Below are positions 16,533-24,685 of a stretch of DNA of 40,901 bases, in pieces (position 1 is the stretch's first letter; every line of letters starts with the position of its first letter). The notes beneath the pieces were generated by a model that was not told the DNA's origin, searched no databases, and saw only the letters and a list, made by a program, of their open reading frames with translations. Made by a program: the position numbers and the translations under genes. The DNA lies in NCBI GenBank assembly GCA_011369465.1, contig DRQG01000084.1, positions 1-40,901 on the forward strand. The letters run 5' to 3'. This DNA comes from Caldithrix abyssi. GTDB taxonomy: Bacteria > Calditrichota > Calditrichia > Calditrichales > Calditrichaceae.

Positions 16533-17945
16533 CTATTGCCAATATTGTACATTCCCGGCTTCTGTAGTCACTTCTTTTTCTACCAACCTCTTGTGTAATA
16601 AATGCACTGTTTTTTCGATATCCGTTTCATCGATAATAAAGGTTAAACTGATTTGATCGGCGAACTGTGAAATGAGTTCAATGGAAATGCCCGCCTGGTC
16701 CAGCATACGAATAATCTGCCAGGAGAGATCATGCGAAGACCGCATGTCTTCACCCACAACCGTAACAATCACTTTATTGGGCTCAACATGCACCCGGCCT
16801 TGTTTGGACAATTCCCGGATCAAATTATCCTGATCCGTACCGTTTTCGATGGTTATGGATACTTTGGTGGCTGATTTCGAAACGGCATATACTTTTTTCC
16901 CCATCCGGTACAAGCTCATAAAAATCTGCTCCATCACCCGCGGAGAGAGAAGCAGATTTGATGATTCGATTGTTAGGAGTGTAATATTTTCTTTGTAGGC
17001 AATGGATTTAACGCGCGATGCTCGCTGTCCTGCTGACGGACTGTTTTCGGCAACGATCACGGTGCCCTTTTCCTGCGGGCGGGACGAATTGAGCACACGC
17101 ACCGGAATACCGTTTTCCAACGCCGGTTGAATAGTGGCCGGATGCAGTACACGTGCGCCAAAATAGGCCAGTTCGCAGGCTTCGTCAAAGGTCATGCTTT
17201 CCAGCGGTTTGGCCTCCGACACAATGGACGGATCGGCAGTGAGTATGCCGTCCACGTCCGACCAGATTTGGATTTCCTCACAATCCAAGGCAGCTCCCAG
17301 CAGCGAGGCTGTGTAGTCCGAACCGTCCCGACCCAGCGTAGCCGGCGCTCCCTGCTGGGTCACCGCAATAAATCCCTGGGTTACGGTTACGTCATATTGG
17401 TCGAAATATCTCTGCAGATATGCATTAGCCTGTTTCTTTATGGTTTTTTGCTGCGGAACGACTTCATCCCCATGATAGGAAACAACGATGAACTTACGGG
17501 CATCTGCGCATTCCGATGTCACTCCGAGCGTATTCAGATAGGCGTTTAATATTTTTGACGATAGAAGTTCTCCGGTGGAAAGTACGGCATTGGATATCCG
17601 TTTACTTTGGGCACGAATGGCTTCCGTCGCGCCGAGAAGGATGCGTAATTTTTCCAACTCGGTATGGATGGCTTCTTTCAATTTTACCGTATTTTCTGAT
17701 TCACTCAGCAGCGCTTCAATTAAATTTAAGTGCCTTTTCTCAATTCGGTTTACAATTTCTTCTACCTTTGCGGAATTCTGTTTTTCTGCATATTCCAGCG
17801 CTTCAATCAACTGGTCGGTTATCCCTCCCAAAGCCGAAACCACTACCAATGGTTTTCGTTCGCCATTCTGTTTAATAATTTTTCCAACTCTTTGTATGGC
17901 AGCGGTATTTTTTACCGAGCTGCCTCCGAATTTCATAATGATCAA
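16533..17945 (-). CDS. lysC: Aspartate kinase
   Basis: The enzyme phosphorylates L-aspartate, the first step towards methionine, lysine and threonine. The 470 residues contain KFGGSSV at the N-terminus, VSALGGITD, the catalytic TLGRDGSDYTASLLGAAL segment, and EIQIWSDVDGILTADPSIV; about 150 C-terminal residues form two ACT domains (ITLLTIESSNLL; VIVTVVGEDM...SSHDLSWQIIRML). There is no homoserine dehydrogenase fusion. The start at 17945 is a TTG, with AGGA about 6 bases upstream; the ATG at 17936 is 15 bases from it, so TTG is preferred. It is the third gene after the SAM riboswitch (metY-metX-lysC), separated from metX by 351 bases of repeats, so it may or may not share that transcript. Confidence 0.93.
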   Translation of the reverse strand: MIIMKFGGSSVKNTAAIQRVGKIIKQNGERKPLVVVSALGGITDQLIEALEYAEKQNSAKVEEIVNRIEKRHLNLIEALLSESENTVKLKEAIHTELEKLRILLGATEAIRAQSKRISNAVLSTGELLSSKILNAYLNTLGVTSECADARKFIVVSYHGDEVVPQQKTIKKQANAYLQRYFDQYDVTVTQGFIAVTQQGAPATLGRDGSDYTASLLGAALDCEEIQIWSDVDGILTADPSIVSEAKPLESMTFDEACELAYFGARVLHPATIQPALENGIPVRVLNSSRPQEKGTVIVAENSPSAGQRASRVKSIAYKENITLLTIESSNLLLSPRVMEQIFMSLYRMGKKVYAVSKSATKVSITIENGTDQDNLIRELSKQGRVHVEPNKVIVTVVGEDMRSSHDLSWQIIRMLDQAGISIELISQFADQISLTFIIDETDIEKTVHLLHKRLVEKEVTTEAGNVQYWQ

Positions 17946-18296
17946 GTTTTTTCCTATCCGTGATTTAAAGTTTAGATTTAGCTGTCGGCCATAGGCTATT
18001 AGCTTTTGGCTATTGGCTTTTAGTTCTCAGTCATCAGTTCTCAGTTATCAGTTATCAGTTGCCAGTTAACAATTATCAGTTATTAAGTTATTGGGTTATT
18101 TGTTGGTTATCGGCTATCAGATTTTAATTCGTAATTCGCCGTGCCTGCGGCAGGCAGGTAATTGAATAATTCGTAATTTATTCAAAATTTCCAGCATCGA
18201 GTATCCGGTTCCGAGTTCCCAATTCCAAATTTCCAGTTTCCAATTACTTGTCACGCGTTACTTTGTGCCTTTGCCCCTCTGCCCCTTTGTGCCTTT
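17946..18296. repeat. Composite short-repeat spacer between metX and lysC
   Basis: This 351-base gap has no gene. It is built from short degenerate repeats in blocks: GGCTATTAGC / TTGGCTATTGGC units, then repeated TCAGTTATCAGTTATCAG units, TTATTAAGTTATTGGG units, then TTTTAATTCGTAATTCG, then TTTCCAGTTTCCAATT and CTTGTCAC, ending in GTGCCTTTGCCCCTCTGC. A 20-base GC-rich piece at 18139-18158 with the palindrome GCCTGCGGCAGGC interrupts the AATTCGTAATT block. The block order matches the gap at 19431-19875. Units are too short and irregular for a CRISPR array. Confidence 0.8.
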
Positions 18297-19430
18297 TTAT
18301 CCGATCTGCTTTAAAAAAGGCTTTATAATTTTTTCCATTTGTTCAAACTCAATTAAAAAAGCATCATGTCCGTTATTCGAGTTAATTTCCGCATAGCGGC
18401 TGTTGGGAATAAAACGGGCGATTTCCTGCTGTTCCCGCGCCGGATATAAGATATCGCTGTCTATTCCAATGCAAAGCGCCCTGGTACGAATGCTTTGCAG
18501 GGCTTGTTCATAACCGCCCCGGTCTTTACCTACATCGTGCAAATCAATCGCCCGGGTAAGGATGAGAAAACTGTTGGCGTCAAAACGGCTTACCAGTTTA
18601 CGTCCCTGATGATTGAGGTAGTTTTCCACCTCAAACAAATTGTTGCCGTCAAAATAGTGGCGTCCGTTTTTTTGACGCTGACGCCCGAAACGGTGACCAA
18701 AAGAGATGTCGGTGCGGTAGGATATCATACCGATTTGCCTGGCTAAAGCCAGGCCTGCCGCCGGTTGTTTTCGGTAGAACCCGTTTCGCCAGTCCGGATC
18801 GTTGCGTACGGCATGCCGGGCCAGATGATTAAAGCCCACCGCCCAGGCTGAGTGCCGCGCCGACGTGGCAACAGGGATAATCGACTGCACCAGCTCAGGA
18901 TACATCAAGGCCCATTCCAACGTTTGCATTCCGCCCAGTGATCCTCCGCTCACAGTGACCAGTTGGTGAACTCCCAGTTTTTTTAGTAATAAATATTGAG
19001 CCCGCACCATATCGCGCACGGTTATCTGCGGAAAATCGGCCTGCCAGGGTTTGCCTGTTCGCGGATTGATAGAAGCCGGACCGGTGGAACCATAACAACT
19101 ACCGATCACGTTGGAACAAACCACAAAATAACGATCCGTATCAAAGGCCTTGCCCGGCCCAATCATCCCGTCCCACCAACCGGGCTGGCCCGGCCGCATA
19201 GCCCGATAGAAGGGTATTCTGCGGATAATTTCCCGGTCGTACACACCTTTACCCGCCGCATGGGCGTCGCCGCTTAGCGCATGACAAACAAGGATGGCAT
19301 TGCTGCCGTCGCTGTTTAACCGGCCGTAGGTTTCATAAGCAATGTTTACCGGAGACAGCGTTTGTCCGCACTCCAGATTCAGCGGATTAGTTTCATCGCA
19401 AATTTGCAGTATCTTAGTGCGTGTTTTCAT
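18297..19430 (-). CDS. metX: Homoserine O-acetyltransferase
   Basis: This alpha/beta hydrolase activates homoserine with acetyl-CoA (or succinyl-CoA in some relatives) for methionine synthesis. The 377 residues show the family signature around the nucleophile, VSGGSLGGMQTLEWA (Ser164), the Asp in IGIDSDILYP and the His in NNGHDAF near the C-terminus. Also visible are VCHALSGDAHAAG, PGWWDGMIGPGKAFDT and GSCYGSTGP. The gene lies between metY and lysC on the same strand, as expected for the acetylhomoserine pathway. There is no recognisable Shine-Dalgarno before the ATG; the sequence directly upstream is repeat text (TTAACTAAAAACTAAAA). Acetyl specificity is inferred from pairing with metY. Confidence 0.93.
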   Translation of the reverse strand: MKTRTKILQICDETNPLNLECGQTLSPVNIAYETYGRLNSDGSNAILVCHALSGDAHAAGKGVYDREIIRRIPFYRAMRPGQPGWWDGMIGPGKAFDTDRYFVVCSNVIGSCYGSTGPASINPRTGKPWQADFPQITVRDMVRAQYLLLKKLGVHQLVTVSGGSLGGMQTLEWALMYPELVQSIIPVATSARHSAWAVGFNHLARHAVRNDPDWRNGFYRKQPAAGLALARQIGMISYRTDISFGHRFGRQRQKNGRHYFDGNNLFEVENYLNHQGRKLVSRFDANSFLILTRAIDLHDVGKDRGGYEQALQSIRTRALCIGIDSDILYPAREQQEIARFIPNSRYAEINSNNGHDAFLIEFEQMEKIIKPFLKQIG

Positions 19431-19875
19431 TTTTAGTTTTTAGTTAATAGTTTTCAGTTGTCAGTTATTTAAAAGCTGTCAGCTATCGGCTATCGGCTGT
19501 CGGCTTTTGGCTATTGGCTGTTAGTTTTTAGTTATCAGTTATCCCCGCCACGGCGGGTTCTTCGCTTCGCTACGAAAGTTTTCAGTTCTAAAATCAACAT
19601 TCGTTAATCGGTGTTCGAAGTTCAACTTTATATTATTGGTTATTAAGTTATTGAGTTATTAGTTCCAAGTTACTAAGATATTGGATTAACTCTCGGCTAT
19701 CAGCCATCGGCTTTTGGCTTTTAATTCGTAATTCGTAATTGAATGATTCGTAATTACTTTATAGTTCCCAGTTTCCAATTTCGAGTTTCCAATTGCTTGT
19801 CACTTATTACTTCATACTAAGTACTAATTACTACGTACTATGTACTCTTCGCAAGATAAATTTTGCGGTACATTC
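19431..19875. repeat. Composite short-repeat spacer between metY and metX
   Basis: This 445-base gap has no gene. It has the same kinds of blocks as the lysC-metX gap: AGTTTTCAGTTGTCAGTTA, GCTATCGGCTATCGGCTGTCGGC, TTTTGGCTATTGGC, AGTTATCAGTTAT, then TTTTAATTCGTAATTCGTAA and CCAGTTTCCAATTTCGAG..CTTGTCAC. It ends with TACTAAGTACTAATTACT units. A GC-rich insert (CCCGCCACGGCGGG at 19544-19557, then TTCTTCGCTTCGCTACG) sits inside the AGTTATCAG block. The uninterrupted AATTCGTAATT block at 19719-19756 serves as reference for the insertion in the other gap. Confidence 0.8.
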
Positions 19876-21274
<1,399 letters not shown>

Positions 21275-21338
21275 TATTCCAGCTAAATTTCTGTAATTTG
21301 GATTTTTTCATTCTTCCAGGCAGGCTTTTGGGCAGGGT

Positions 21339-21376
21339 AAAAAAAAACCTCTTCAGGGTAAGAATCCGAAGAGGTT
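21339..21376 (-). terminator. Intrinsic terminator of the SAM riboswitch
   Basis: On the minus strand AACCTCTTC (21376-21368) pairs with GAAGAGGTT (21354-21346) as a perfect 9-bp stem with a 13-base loop, followed by a run of U (down to 21339). It lies just after the aptamer. The loop contains TTCTTA, which can pair with TAAGAA of the 3' side of P1, a plausible antiterminator contact. Confidence 0.92.
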
Positions 21377-21390
21377 AAAAAGCGACCAGC

Positions 21391-21500
21391 TTCTTATCTT
21401 TCCCCTTGCCGGGGCAGGAATTAGCACCTTTTTCTCATTTCTGCGAGAAAGGTTGCTAAGGCATCTTCGGGCCTGTTCCCTCCGCCTTTCTGGATAAGAA
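21391..21500 (-). promoter_or_regulatory. SAM-I (S-box) riboswitch
   Basis: The minus strand shows the S-box aptamer core. P1 is an 8-bp perfect helix, TTCTTATC (21500-21493) with GATAAGAA (21398-21391). Between its strands come GGCGGAGGGA, ACAGGCCCGAAGATGCC, TTAGCAACC, an AT-rich P3 hairpin (CCTTTCTCGCAGAAATGAGAAAAAGG region) and AAGGTGCTAATTCC followed by a P4 hairpin (TGCCCCGGCAAGGGG). These match the conserved S-box segments (GAGGGA, GGCCC, GCAACC, GGTGCTAATTCC). With SAM bound, P1 forms and the downstream terminator should fold, stopping metY expression. Confidence 0.96.
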
Positions 21501-21558
21501 TGTATATTTTTACTGATTATTTAAACTATATTCAGTTCCTCTGTTTAATTTTCCGGGC

Positions 21559-21587
21559 AATATAAGGGTAACCGTTGTGCTTGTCAA
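21559..21587 (-). promoter_or_regulatory. Near-consensus sigma70 promoter of the S-box leader
   Basis: On the minus strand a perfect -35 TTGACA (21587-21582) is followed after exactly 17 bases by TATATT (21564-21559), one mismatch from TATAAT. Transcription would start near 21552, about 50 bases before the aptamer. The remainder of the 21588-21753 gap shows no other signal. Confidence 0.85.
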
Positions 21588-21753
21588 ATTTTTTTAGAAT
21601 AAAAATACAATAAGGGTTTATTTAATTCAGGTCATGTCTGCTTTTCGCTTTCTGCCGTTTCTTTTAAGACTATTTCATATATTGCCTCATTTTGGGGATT
21701 ATCGTGCCCACACGACCAACTTCGCGGCTTACCCTTCTGCGTTGGCTACACGA

Positions 21754-22332
21754 TCAATGCACCAGCCGGTTGTAATCTTCCGGCGTATCGATATCCAAAA
21801 TAACCCCTTCATCGTCAACCGGAAGGTATATTACGCGGTTTCGATTGGATTCCACCACGTGCCGTGCCCCGAGATGAGCAGGCGCGTTTAACAAGGCTTC
21901 AAAAAAAACGCGCCCAAAATAGACCGGATGGCCATGCTGCCCGAAAAAATCCGGTATGATGATGCGTTCGGGATTATCCAGCGCCTTTTTATATAAAGCC
22001 TGGTATGTGTCCGCCTGAACCGCGGGATGATCGACCAGGCTGAGGATAAACCCTGTAACCTCTGCAGGAAGCTGACGGATGGCCAACTGCAAGGATGACA
22101 ACATCCCCTGCTCGGGATGGGGATTGTTGACGCACATAAAATGATCCACATCCGTTTGTTTACAGATTAAATCGGCTTTTTCTCCCAGTATGGAAATCAG
22201 CGGGTGGCAGCCTGCTTTATTGAGATTACTGAGGATGGTATCTATAAAAGAGACGCCGTTAAAGGGCAGCAGGGCTTTGGGCTGTCCCATGCGGCTGGAG
22301 TTTCCCGCGGCAAGTAAAACACCGGCTATCAT
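21754..22332 (-). CDS. MobA-like nucleotidyltransferase (MocA type)
   Basis: The 192-residue protein is a small NTP-transferase. It begins MIAGVLLAAGNSSRMGQPKALLPF, the nucleotide-binding signature of the MobA-like / molybdenum-cofactor cytidylyltransferase (MocA) family, and has the downstream metal-binding pattern SLVDHPAVQ and GHPVYFG. I use the ATG at 22332; an in-frame TTG at 22338 is adjacent to the preceding stop. It follows the biotin carrier gene with a gap of only six bases, so it is in the same operon. Nothing else for molybdopterin biosynthesis or molybdoenzymes is near, so whether it makes a molybdenum cofactor or another nucleotide-activated product is open. Confidence 0.82.
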   Translation of the reverse strand: MIAGVLLAAGNSSRMGQPKALLPFNGVSFIDTILSNLNKAGCHPLISILGEKADLICKQTDVDHFMCVNNPHPEQGMLSSLQLAIRQLPAEVTGFILSLVDHPAVQADTYQALYKKALDNPERIIIPDFFGQHGHPVYFGRVFFEALLNAPAHLGARHVVESNRNRVIYLPVDDEGVILDIDTPEDYNRLVH

Positions 22333-22338
22333 ACGCAA

Positions 22339-22848
22339 TCACTCTGCCACAAGGGTTAGTAATTTTTGATCCTGTTGAACCGTTTGCTGCGGCTCAACGG
22401 CTATTTCCGCTACCGTACAGGCGCAGGGCGCTTTAATGACGTTTTCCATTTTCATGGCTTCCAAGACCAAAAGGGGATCGCCTTTGGCCACGGACTGTCC
22501 TTTTTCCACCTCTACTTTAAGCACCAGGCCGGGAATGGGCGTTTTAATCACCTGCTCTTTCGGCCCGCTTGCGGACTGCTGAACCATTTCTTTCAATTTA
22601 CGCGTTCGCTCATCTTCCACAGTGATGGCAAAGTAGGCGCCGCCCACATGCACATGATACATATCGTTCTGTTTGGCCATGTGCACTAAATAAGAACGGT
22701 TGCCGATTAACAGGGCATAACGTCCGTTGCCCAGCGCTTGTAGGTCAAACTGAGCTGCCCGGCCGTCTTTTAGAATAATCTGTTCTTCGCCGTTTTGTTT
22801 CAATTCATATTCAAACGAATGGGCATTACTGCTGGTAAATATTTTCAT
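22339..22848 (-). CDS. Biotin carboxyl carrier protein (carboxylase subunit)
   Basis: The 169-residue protein carries the biotin used by the neighbouring biotin carboxylase. The C-terminal biotinyl domain has [17 protein letters not shown] and the attachment motif EAMKMEN with Lys133. The N-terminal 85 residues (beta-rich, with [40 protein letters not shown]) resemble the BT-like domain found in propionyl-, pyruvate- and acyl-CoA carboxylase carriers rather than a standard fatty-acid AccB. The ATG overlaps the biotin carboxylase stop (ATGA), implying translational coupling. No carboxyltransferase gene is in the window, so the acceptor is unknown. Confidence 0.92.
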   Translation of the reverse strand: MKIFTSSNAHSFEYELKQNGEEQIILKDGRAAQFDLQALGNGRYALLIGNRSYLVHMAKQNDMYHVHVGGAYFAITVEDERTRKLKEMVQQSASGPKEQVIKTPIPGLVLKVEVEKGQSVAKGDPLLVLEAMKMENVIKAPCACTVAEIAVEPQQTVQQDQKLLTLVAE

Positions 22849-24353
22849 TTTTTCCTCAAGGCTTGTTGACGATGCACGGTTTTCCAGACAGAAGGCATGC
22901 CGTTGCTGCCGTTGTTGACGGCGGCTAAGTTTAATTGTTTCTTTTCGTTTACGTTTTCCAGCACGGCAGCCAGATGAGCCACTTCCGCCAAGGGATCGTC
23001 ATCGCTAAAGAGTTGCTCGCCGTATTCCTCAATAAATTTAGTGGTAAAACGGCCTTTCCGGAATTCCGGATGTTCCAAAACGCGAATCAAAAAAGGAATA
23101 GTGGTGTGGATCCCCTGCAATTCGTACTCCCGCAAAGCGCGCAACATACGTCGTATGGCGTGGTCGCGATTGTTGCCCCAGGCCACCAGCTTGGAAATCA
23201 TCGGGTCGTAATAGAGGGATATCTCGCTGCCCTGAGAGACGCCGCTGTCTTCACGGATACCGGGCCCGTCCGCCGGACGAAGGAAGAGGATTTTTCCTGG
23301 AGAAGGAGCAAAATTATTGGCCGGATTTTCGGCATAAATGCGGCATTCAACGGCATGTCCCCAGAAACATTCCACGCTGGTATCCAGCGACATCGGTTCG
23401 CCGGCGGCAATTTTAATCTGTTCCTGAACGAGATCAAGCCCGGTAACCATTTCGGTAACCGGATGTTCCACCTGCAAACGGGTATTCATTTCCAGAAAAT
23501 AGAACCGGCGGTGTTTATCCACCAAAAACTCGATGGTGCCGGCGTTACGGTAGCCGCAGGCCTGAGCCGCTTTAACGGCCGCTTCGCCCATGCGTTTGCG
23601 CAGTTCGTCGTCCAGCAAAGAGGAGGGCGATTCCTCGATAACCTTTTGATGCCGGCGCTGGATGGAACATTCCCGCTCGCCCAAATGGATGGTTTTCCCT
23701 TCGCTGTCGGCCAGTATCTGAAATTCGATATGTCTCGGTTCTTCCACAAATTTTTCGATATAGACGGCCGGGTTGCCAAAAGCGGCCTGAGCCTCCCGTG
23801 CCGCGCTTTCCATGGCTTCATCAAATTGCGCCTCTTCCTCTACCAGCCGCATGCCTTTGCCCCCGCCCCCGGCTGCCGCTTTGATCAGGATGGGATAACC
23901 CACCTCGGCGGCAATCTTTCGTGCTGACGCCGGATCACTGATGGCGTCTTCGGTTCCCGGCACGGTAGGTACGCCGTGGGCAATCATTCGTTTGCGGGCG
24001 GCTGTTTTATTACCCATCAGGCGGATCGCTTCCGCAGGAGGCCCGATAAAAATTAAACCGGCTTTCTGAACAGCCTCGGCAAATTCCGCATTTTCCGAGA
24101 GAAAGCCGTAGCCGGGGTGAATAGCTTCTGCGCCGCTCTTTTTAGCAATTTCAATAATCTTTTCGCCCCGCAGATAGCTTTCCTGCGATGTCACGCCGCC
24201 CAGAGCGTATGCTTCGTCGGCGTGATACACAAAAGGGCTTTCGCGGTCGATTTCCGAATACACTGCTACCGAAGCGATACCCATATCGCGGCAGGTACGG
24301 ATGACCCGCAGAGCGATTTCACCCCGGTTGGCAACAAGAATTTTCTTAAACAT
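22845..24353 (-). CDS. accC: Biotin carboxylase
   Basis: This ATP-grasp enzyme carboxylates biotin on the carrier using bicarbonate and ATP. Visible in order: N-terminal [50 protein letters not shown], the glycine-rich [65 protein letters not shown] and C-terminal [18 protein letters not shown]. The 502 residues exceed the usual 445-455 of AccC because of a C-terminal extension of about 45 residues with low similarity to the family. It may serve acetyl-CoA, propionyl-CoA or pyruvate/oxaloacetate carboxylation; the carrier type favours one of the latter. Confidence 0.93.
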   Translation of the reverse strand: MFKKILVANRGEIALRVIRTCRDMGIASVAVYSEIDRESPFVYHADEAYALGGVTSQESYLRGEKIIEIAKKSGAEAIHPGYGFLSENAEFAEAVQKAGLIFIGPPAEAIRLMGNKTAARKRMIAHGVPTVPGTEDAISDPASARKIAAEVGYPILIKAAAGGGGKGMRLVEEEAQFDEAMESAAREAQAAFGNPAVYIEKFVEEPRHIEFQILADSEGKTIHLGERECSIQRRHQKVIEESPSSLLDDELRKRMGEAAVKAAQACGYRNAGTIEFLVDKHRRFYFLEMNTRLQVEHPVTEMVTGLDLVQEQIKIAAGEPMSLDTSVECFWGHAVECRIYAENPANNFAPSPGKILFLRPADGPGIREDSGVSQGSEISLYYDPMISKLVAWGNNRDHAIRRMLRALREYELQGIHTTIPFLIRVLEHPEFRKGRFTTKFIEEYGEQLFSDDDPLAEVAHLAAVLENVNEKKQLNLAAVNNGSNGMPSVWKTVHRQQALRKK

Positions 24354-24685
24354 AGGTTGATCCCAGGCTGCGTAATTTAAATAAAAATATTATACAGGAA
24401 ATATACCTTTAATCTCTATACAAATCAACGCAGGAACGGATAGTGCACCGTTTTGCGTACGGAAAAACGGCTCCCTAACTTTTTTAGGTGGTAAAAAAAT
24501 TACCACTTCGGTTTATTCATCCCTACTGAAAATAAATAACATGTATTCTGCGACGAAAACCTGAACAATCCATTATTGCATTCCTGTCCTATCTTATTGA
24601 GACAATGCAATAACTGCTCTACAGCAAAAATTTTTATCTGAATATCTTGTACGAACCATAATACAATTAACCGGGAGGATGTAGT
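24354..24685. other. Divergent intergenic region with a hairpin palindrome
   Basis: This 332-base gap separates accC (minus) from the secreted BNR-like protein (plus). It contains no gene. A perfect 7-bp inverted repeat GTGGTAA-AAAAA-TTACCAC lies at 24488-24506 and extends with A-T and G-T pairs to nine positions. The stem is AT-rich and not followed by a U-tract, so an operator is more likely than a terminator. No convincing -35/-10 pair was found. Confidence 0.5.

Noticed and set aside
17946-18296. Possible CRISPR array
   Set aside because: Repeat units are short, degenerate, of several kinds and without regular spacers; no cas gene is near.
22935-23927. A 330-codon open frame on the plus strand opposite the biotin carboxylase
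   Set aside because: It is antisense to a well-conserved gene and its translation shows no recognisable domain.
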